A program made the translations under genes and the position numbers. Below the pieces are notes generated by a model. That model did not search any database and was not told the DNA's origin. It saw nothing but the letters and a program-made list of their open reading frames with translations. 54,127 bases of DNA from Akkermansiaceae bacterium UBA2367 (GTDB taxonomy: Bacteria; Verrucomicrobiota; Verrucomicrobiia; Verrucomicrobiales; DEV007): the NCBI GenBank assembly GCA_002344525.1, contig DDTJ01000003.1, positions 14,096 to 68,222 of the forward strand. Direction: 5' to 3'. This document shows, piece after piece, positions 49,471 through 54,127 of this stretch (the first letter of the stretch is position 1; each line of letters begins with the position of its first letter).

Positions 49471-52400
49471 CTACGCAATCCACAGCTCGATCCCCGAAGC
49501 CGAGAGGAAGTCGTCCGACACCCGGTAGCGTCCCCCCGCCTCCAGCGTGACGACCCGCCCGTCCTCGGTCCGCACCCGCAGGTGCAAGGGCCGCTCGCCG
49601 GGATGGTCGGTCGCCGCGACCCGGAGCCTTTCGATCGCTGAAGGGGTGTCGCGACGGGAGTCGAGTTCCACGACGACAGGCTTCACGGCGGGCGCGGCGT
49701 GGTGGCCATTGCGACCGTTGCCGTTCGCGTGCCCGTTCAGGCCCATCGGAGGAACGTAGTTCGGATCTTGGGCGATGGCCTTGATCTCCTCGGCGGTGAG
49801 ACGGTTGGTCTCGGTGCGGGTGTCCTGCTCGATCTTGGCTTTGATCTCGATCACGGCGTCTTTCACGAGGAGGGGGTTGCATTTCTGATAGGTCTCGTTC
49901 CAAACCATCACCTCGGTCGCGCCGGTGAAGTCCTCGAAGGTCAATACGGCGAAGGGCTTGCCTTCGCGCTTCGTGTACTTCACCGCGACCTCGCCGATCA
50001 TCCCGGCGAAGCGCTCGGGTTTCTTGCCCGGTTTCATCTGGGGCAGGTCGGCGAGGGTGGCGTAATTGCCTTTCTCGAAAACGCTTCGGTATTCGTCGAG
50101 AGGATGGCCGGTGACGTAGAAGCCGAGCAGGTCCTTCTCGTGGGCGAGGTATTCGCTCTGGTTCCAGACGACGCGGTCCTCCTCGATGACCTCGGGCGGG
50201 GCGGCGGCGCTCATGAGCTCGTTCATGTCGAAGAGCGAACCCTGCCCCGTGGCCCGGTCGCGCTGGGCCGCGCTCGATCCCGCGACGACCTGCCCGACGC
50301 GCGAAAACATCTCGTCGCGCCGCTCGATGGTGAAGTCGAAGGCCCCGGCCTTGATGAGATTTTCGAGGATCTTGCGGTTCACCGAGCGGCTGTCGAGGCG
50401 TCCGGCGAAGTCTTCCATCGACTTGAACTCCCCGTTCGCCTCGCGCTCGCGGATGACCGCCTCCATCGCGCCCTCGCCCACGTTCTTCACCGCGGCGAGG
50501 CCGAAGCGGATGGCCCGTTTCCCCTCCTCGCGGCCCTCGGGGACGAATTTCAGCATGGAGCGGTTCACATCCGGCGCGAGGATCTCGATGCCCATGCGCT
50601 GGCATTCGGCGACGAAGGTGGAGATCTTGTCGGTGTTGTTGATCTCGTTGGAGAGCACCGCGGCCATGAACTCGACCGGGTAGTTCGCCTTGAGGTAGGC
50701 GGTGTGGTAGCTGATGAGCCCGTAGGCGGCGGAGTGCGACTTGTTGAAGCCGTAGCCCGCGAACTTTTCGAGCAGGTCGAAAATCTCGCTGGCCTTCTTC
50801 TCGGGGATCTTGTTCACCTCGGCGCAGCCCTTCACGAACTTGGCCCGCTGCTTCACCATCTCCTCCAGCTTCTTCTTGCCCATGGCGCGACGGAGGAGGT
50901 CGGCCTCGCCGAGGGAGTATCCGGCGAGGAGGTTCGCGGCCCGCTGCACCTGCTCCTGGTAGATGAGGATGCCGTAGGTCTCCTCGCTCGCCTCCTGCAA
51001 GAGTGGGTGAAGGTATTGGACCTTTTTCTTTCCTTTCTTCCGGTCGATGAAGTCGGGGATGAGGTCCATCGGACCCGGACGGTAGAGGGCGATCAGCGCG
51101 ATGATGTCCTCGATGCGGTTCACGTCGAACTGGCGGCAGAGGCTCATCATTCCGCCGGATTCGAGCTGGAACACAGCGATCGTCTCGCCCCGGTTGAGCA
51201 GCTCGAAGGTGGTCCGGTCGTCGAAGCCCTCGTTGTCGAGTTCGAAGCCGGGCGTGTGGCGGCGGATCAGCTCGACCGCGTCCTGCATCACCGTCAGGGT
51301 CTTCAGGCCGAGGAAGTCCATCTTCAGCATGCCCAAGTCGGTGAGCGGACTCATCGCGTACTGGGTCACGACTTCGCCCTCCTTCCCCCGGATCAGGGGG
51401 ACGTAGTTCGTCAGATCCCGGTCGCCGATGACGACGCCGGCGGCGTGGATGCCGGTGCCACGGGTGAGGCCTTCAAGGAAGATGGCGTGCTTCCACAGCT
51501 CGGCGATGCTGGGGTTGTTCTCGACCTCAGCGGCGAGTTCGGGATTCTTCTTCTTCGCGTCGGCGAGGGTGATGTTCAACTCCGTGGGGATCATCTTCGC
51601 GATGCGGTCGCCCTCGGAGTAGCTCAGCCCCATGACGCGCCCCACGTCGCGCACCACGCTCTTCGCCCCGAGCGTGCCGAAGGTGACGATGTGCGAGACG
51701 GCCCGCTCGCCGTATTTTTGCCGCACGTAGTCGATGACCTCAGGTCGGCGGGTCTGGCAGAAGTCGATGTCGATGTCGGGCGGCGAGACGCGCTCGGGAT
51801 TGAGGAAGCGCTCGAAGATCAGCCCGAAGCGCAACGGGCAGAGATCTGTGATCCCCAGCACGTAGGCGACGATCGAACCCGCCGCCGAGCCGCGTCCCGG
51901 CCCCACGGGGACGCCGTTGTCCTTCGCCCACTTCACGAAGTCCCAAGTGATGAGGAAGTAGGAGACGAAGCCCATCTTCGCCATCACGTCGATCTCGTAG
52001 TCGAGGCGGCGGCGCAGCTCCTCGTCGGTCTGCGCCCGTCCACCGTAGCGCCACGCGAGGCCATCGTAGCAGACCTTGCGGAAATACTCCTCGCGCGGGC
52101 TGCCGTCGGGCGACTCGAACTGCGGATACTTCTCCGAGCTGGTCGAGTCGAGGTGGATCGTCACGTCGCACATCTGGGCGATGCGGTAGGTGTTGTCGCA
52201 GGCCTCGGGCAGGTCCTTGAAGAGCCGCCGCATCTCGTTGGTCGTTTTGAAGTAGACCTCGGGCGAGTACTTCATCCGGTTCTCGTCCATCAGGAGCGAG
52301 CCGGTACCGATGCAGATCATCACGTCGTGGGCGTCGTGGTCGGCTTGGTTGAGGAAATGCACGTCGTTCGCCGCGACGAGGCCGAGGCCGAGCTCCTTGC

Positions 52401-53016
52401 CGAACTCGACCATCTGCCGCGTGCATTTGGCCTGCTCGGGGAAACCGTGGTCGTGGACTTCGAGGAAGAAGCGGTCCTTCCCGAAAATATCGACGAATTC
52501 GCCCAAGCTCCTCCGCGCCGCGTCGAGGTCGTCGGCTTGGATGAACTGGTTGATTTCGCCGTTGACGCAGCCGCTCAGGCAGACCAGCCCCTCCGAGTGA
52601 GCCGCGAGGGCCTCCTTGTCGATGCGCGGCTTGTAGTACATGCCCTCCAAGTGGCCGAGGCTGGAGAGCTTCATCAGGTTCGCATAGCCCTCGTTCGTCG
52701 CGGCGAGGAGGGTGAGGTGCGAGTTGCGCTTCTTCTTCGCCTTGCCGTTCGCCACCACGGGATCGACCTTCTTGTCCGTGAGGGCTACGCCCGGCGGGGT
52801 CAGGTAGGCCTCGCAGCCGATGATGGGCTTGATCCCTGCCTTCTTCGCCTTCTGGTAGAACTCGATGGCCCCGAAGATGTTGCCATGGTCGGTCATCGCC
52901 ACGGCGGGCATCTTGCAGCGCTCCACCTTTTTCATCAGCTCCCCGATGCGGACCGCCCCGTCGAGGAGGGAGTACTCGGTGTGCAGGTGGAGGTGGATGA
53001 AGGGGTCTGTCGGCAT
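49471..53016 (-). CDS. dnaE: DNA polymerase III subunit alpha
   Basis: This 1181-residue replicative polymerase is of the DnaE1 type. The N-terminal PHP domain starts FIHLHLHTEYSLLDGAVRIG and includes MTDHGNIFGAIEFY. The polymerase active site has GRGSAAGSIVAYVLGITDLCP and the catalytic aspartates in SPPDIDIDF near residue 408. The fingers/tandem HhH region follows (RAMGKKKLEEM, FNKSHSAAYGLISYHTAYLK). The C-terminal OB fold has FAVLTFEDFTGATEVMVWNE. Length is normal. It converges on the DUF1501 gene with only nine bases between the stops, so there is little room for separate terminators. Confidence 0.97.
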   Translation of the reverse strand: MPTDPFIHLHLHTEYSLLDGAVRIGELMKKVERCKMPAVAMTDHGNIFGAIEFYQKAKKAGIKPIIGCEAYLTPPGVALTDKKVDPVVANGKAKKKRNSHLTLLAATNEGYANLMKLSSLGHLEGMYYKPRIDKEALAAHSEGLVCLSGCVNGEINQFIQADDLDAARRSLGEFVDIFGKDRFFLEVHDHGFPEQAKCTRQMVEFGKELGLGLVAANDVHFLNQADHDAHDVMICIGTGSLLMDENRMKYSPEVYFKTTNEMRRLFKDLPEACDNTYRIAQMCDVTIHLDSTSSEKYPQFESPDGSPREEYFRKVCYDGLAWRYGGRAQTDEELRRRLDYEIDVMAKMGFVSYFLITWDFVKWAKDNGVPVGPGRGSAAGSIVAYVLGITDLCPLRFGLIFERFLNPERVSPPDIDIDFCQTRRPEVIDYVRQKYGERAVSHIVTFGTLGAKSVVRDVGRVMGLSYSEGDRIAKMIPTELNITLADAKKKNPELAAEVENNPSIAELWKHAIFLEGLTRGTGIHAAGVVIGDRDLTNYVPLIRGKEGEVVTQYAMSPLTDLGMLKMDFLGLKTLTVMQDAVELIRRHTPGFELDNEGFDDRTTFELLNRGETIAVFQLESGGMMSLCRQFDVNRIEDIIALIALYRPGPMDLIPDFIDRKKGKKKVQYLHPLLQEASEETYGILIYQEQVQRAANLLAGYSLGEADLLRRAMGKKKLEEMVKQRAKFVKGCAEVNKIPEKKASEIFDLLEKFAGYGFNKSHSAAYGLISYHTAYLKANYPVEFMAAVLSNEINNTDKISTFVAECQRMGIEILAPDVNRSMLKFVPEGREEGKRAIRFGLAAVKNVGEGAMEAVIREREANGEFKSMEDFAGRLDSRSVNRKILENLIKAGAFDFTIERRDEMFSRVGQVVAGSSAAQRDRATGQGSLFDMNELMSAAAPPEVIEEDRVVWNQSEYLAHEKDLLGFYVTGHPLDEYRSVFEKGNYATLADLPQMKPGKKPERFAGMIGEVAVKYTKREGKPFAVLTFEDFTGATEVMVWNETYQKCNPLLVKDAVIEIKAKIEQDTRTETNRLTAEEIKAIAQDPNYVPPMGLNGHANGNGRNGHHAAPAVKPVVVELDSRRDTPSAIERLRVAATDHPGERPLHLRVRTEDGRVVTLEAGGRYRVSDDFLSASGIELWIA

Positions 53017-53087
53017 CGGGCGGGAAACAGAGTAGGCGGGCCGGGGGGGCGGGCAAGAGCTTTATCGGGGGAAATGGGGGAGGCGAA

Positions 53088-53153
53088 CCAAGGATGGGGA
53101 CTTTCCAAGTCCCCATCAGGCAAGACGGGACTTGGAAAGCCCCGCTCCAGGTC
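53088..53153. repeat. GGGACTTTCCAAGTCCC-type inverted-arm element
   Basis: The left arm holds a perfect hairpin (GGGGACTT 53096-53103, loop TCC, AAGTCCCC 53107-53114). The right arm 53124-53153 reads GACGGGACTTGGAAAGCCCC then GCTCC. It lies in the 291-bp spacer between the divergent dnaE and SDR genes, close to where promoters should be. The rest of that spacer shows nothing recognisable. Confidence 0.6.
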
Positions 53154-53307
53154 AGCCGATCCGGTTTCCAGAGATCCCCCTTATTCGATTTCGAATCACT
53201 GCCACCGTCATCTTGCGTAAGCTCCCGCAGCACCGGGATCGCGCGGTTCCCGTTTTTCCTTCTGTAAACGGCGGCTTCCGCTGTAGAATGCCGATCCGCA
53301 TCCCCTC

Positions 53308-54066
53308 ATGATCCCCATCGACTTCACCGGAAAAACCGCCCTCGTCACCGGCGCTTCGCAGGGCATCGGCGCCTGCATCGCCCGCACCTTCCACCGGGCG
53401 GGGGCGGATGTGGCCATCAACCATCCCGGCCTCGACTCCACGCGGGCCGACGCCGGAGCCCTCTCAGCGGAACTGAACGCGATCCGCCCCGGCAGCGCCC
53501 TCGCCGTCGCGGCCGACGTCTCCGACGCGGAACAGGTCTCGGCGATGATGGAGGCGCTGCGCGAATGGCGCGGGGGCCTCGATTTTCTCGTCAACAACGC
53601 CGCCATCATCCGTGACCGCACCATCGCGAAGATGAGCCGCGAGGAATGGAACGCCGTTCTCGGCGTGAACCTCACCGGCGTCTTCCTCTGCTGCCAGCAC
53701 GGGCTCGGGGCGATGCGCGACGGCGGGGCCATCGTCAGTTTCGGCAGCATCGCGGCGATCCAAGGCTTCTACGGCCAAGCCAACTACGCCGCAGCCAAGG
53801 CGGGGGTGCAGGCGATGATGCGTGTCCTCAGCCGCGAGGCCGCGCGGCGCGGCATCCGCGTGAACGCCGTCGCCCCCGGCGTGATCGACACGACCATGGC
53901 CGCGACCATCCCCGAAAGCGTGCGCGAGGAGATGCTCAAAAATGTGCCCCTCGGACGTTTCGGCACGACCGAGGAAGTGGCGAATGTCGTTGCCTTCCTC
54001 TGCTCGCCGCTGGCCTCCTACGTGACCGGGCAAACCATTGAAATCAACGGGGGATGGCGCGGGTAG
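53308..54066 (+). CDS. short-chain dehydrogenase/reductase (FabG-like)
   Basis: A 252-residue classical SDR. The cofactor motif is TGASQGIGA near residue 14, followed by LVNNAAI, the catalytic serine in IVSFGSIAAIQG, and YAAAK. A C-terminal VNAVAPGVIDTTM and TGQTIEINGGW complete the fold. It looks most like 3-oxoacyl-[acyl-carrier-protein] reductase, but isolated from other fatty-acid genes, so another keto-reductase role is possible. The ATG is preceded by GCATCCCCTC. The stop TAG lies within a GTAGG-hairpin sequence. Confidence 0.88.
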   Translation: MIPIDFTGKTALVTGASQGIGACIARTFHRAGADVAINHPGLDSTRADAGALSAELNAIRPGSALAVAADVSDAEQVSAMMEALREWRGGLDFLVNNAAIIRDRTIAKMSREEWNAVLGVNLTGVFLCCQHGLGAMRDGGAIVSFGSIAAIQGFYGQANYAAAKAGVQAMMRVLSREAARRGIRVNAVAPGVIDTTMAATIPESVREEMLKNVPLGRFGTTEEVANVVAFLCSPLASYVTGQTIEINGGWRG

Positions 54067-54067
54067 G

Positions 54068-54104
54068 GCCGCCGGAGGCGGCGTAAAAAGTGAAAAGTAA
54101 AAGG
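54068..54104. repeat. GC hairpin plus AAAAGTGAAAAGTAAAA word
   Basis: GCCGCC (54068-54073), loop GGA, GGCGGC (54077-54082) is followed by a 22-base A/G-rich word that exactly matches the reverse complement of 61-82. It sits directly after the SDR stop codon. Confidence 0.55.
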
Positions 54105-54127
54105 TAAGGGTCTTTCCTAGATTATCG

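Noticed and set aside
49699..53220. 1173-residue plus-strand frame opposite dnaE
   Set aside because: It is the GC-driven antisense shadow of dnaE, rich in V, G, E, L, H and D strings with no recognisable motif, whereas the minus frame encodes a complete DNA polymerase III alpha.

Overview
The window is high-GC DNA from a bacterium that most resembles a member of the Verrucomicrobiota (PVC superphylum). That placement is inferred from gene content: an ECF sigma factor followed by a DUF1549/DUF1553 'planctomycete cytochrome' protein and a Tat-exported DUF1501 protein; a large secreted glycosidase-like protein beside a PIG-L deacetylase and a ROK kinase; a DUF1802 protein; and intergenic DNA full of short-word repeats and small palindromes. 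Almost all chromosomal genes lack a Shine-Dalgarno sequence and have a C/CT-rich stretch directly before the ATG.

Layout. 1-4.0 kb: pyruvate dehydrogenase genes pdhB, pdhC and lpdA, closed by a strong hairpin terminator. 4.0-4.8 kb: two small uncharacterised genes. 4.9-13.2 kb (minus strand): a type I restriction-modification island, in transcription order hsdR, a GxxExxY gene, hsdS, an AlbA_2/ATP-binding gene, a duplicated hsdS 3' end, and hsdM. 13.3-13.6 kb: a possible frameshifted gene remnant and a repeat. 13.7-15.3 kb: threonine dehydratase. 15.4-20.8 kb: secreted glycosidase-like protein, PIG-L deacetylase and ROK protein, probably a glycan-use group. 20.9-25.2 kb: small protein plus HNH endonuclease, a sigma-54 activator with an altered receiver, an Xaa-Pro aminopeptidase and a membrane-anchored unknown. 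25.3-30.7 kb: a second AlbA_2 protein, an enolase-superfamily enzyme, a small coupled ORF, a macro-domain protein, gluconokinase and a GT9 glycosyltransferase.

30.9-43.2 kb is mostly housekeeping: rnc, tRNA-His, DUF1802, a coiled-coil zinc-ribbon protein, a GNAT acetyltransferase, ileS, lspA, the overlapping minus-strand operon cdsA-dxr-ROK kinase, and overlapping cysS-hemB. 43.4-49.5 kb: a single-pass STN-like protein and the ECF sigma/PSD1/DUF1501 group, in which an anti-sigma-like N-terminus appears fused to the cytochrome/PSD1 protein. 49.5-54.1 kb: dnaE and a FabG-like SDR.

The most distinctive signals are outside the ordinary genes. (1) A type I R-M operon has an AlbA_2 gene lodged between two 195-bp direct copies of the hsdS 3' end. 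(2) The GxxExxY gene sits as a cassette between two direct copies of an 'ACGGA-word' repeat. (3) The same repeat family occurs as inverted-arm elements at seven other loci. (4) There is a family of GTAG-prefixed hairpins whose stem sequences differ completely while pairing is preserved. No CRISPR array, rRNA, complete insertion sequence or prophage was seen.
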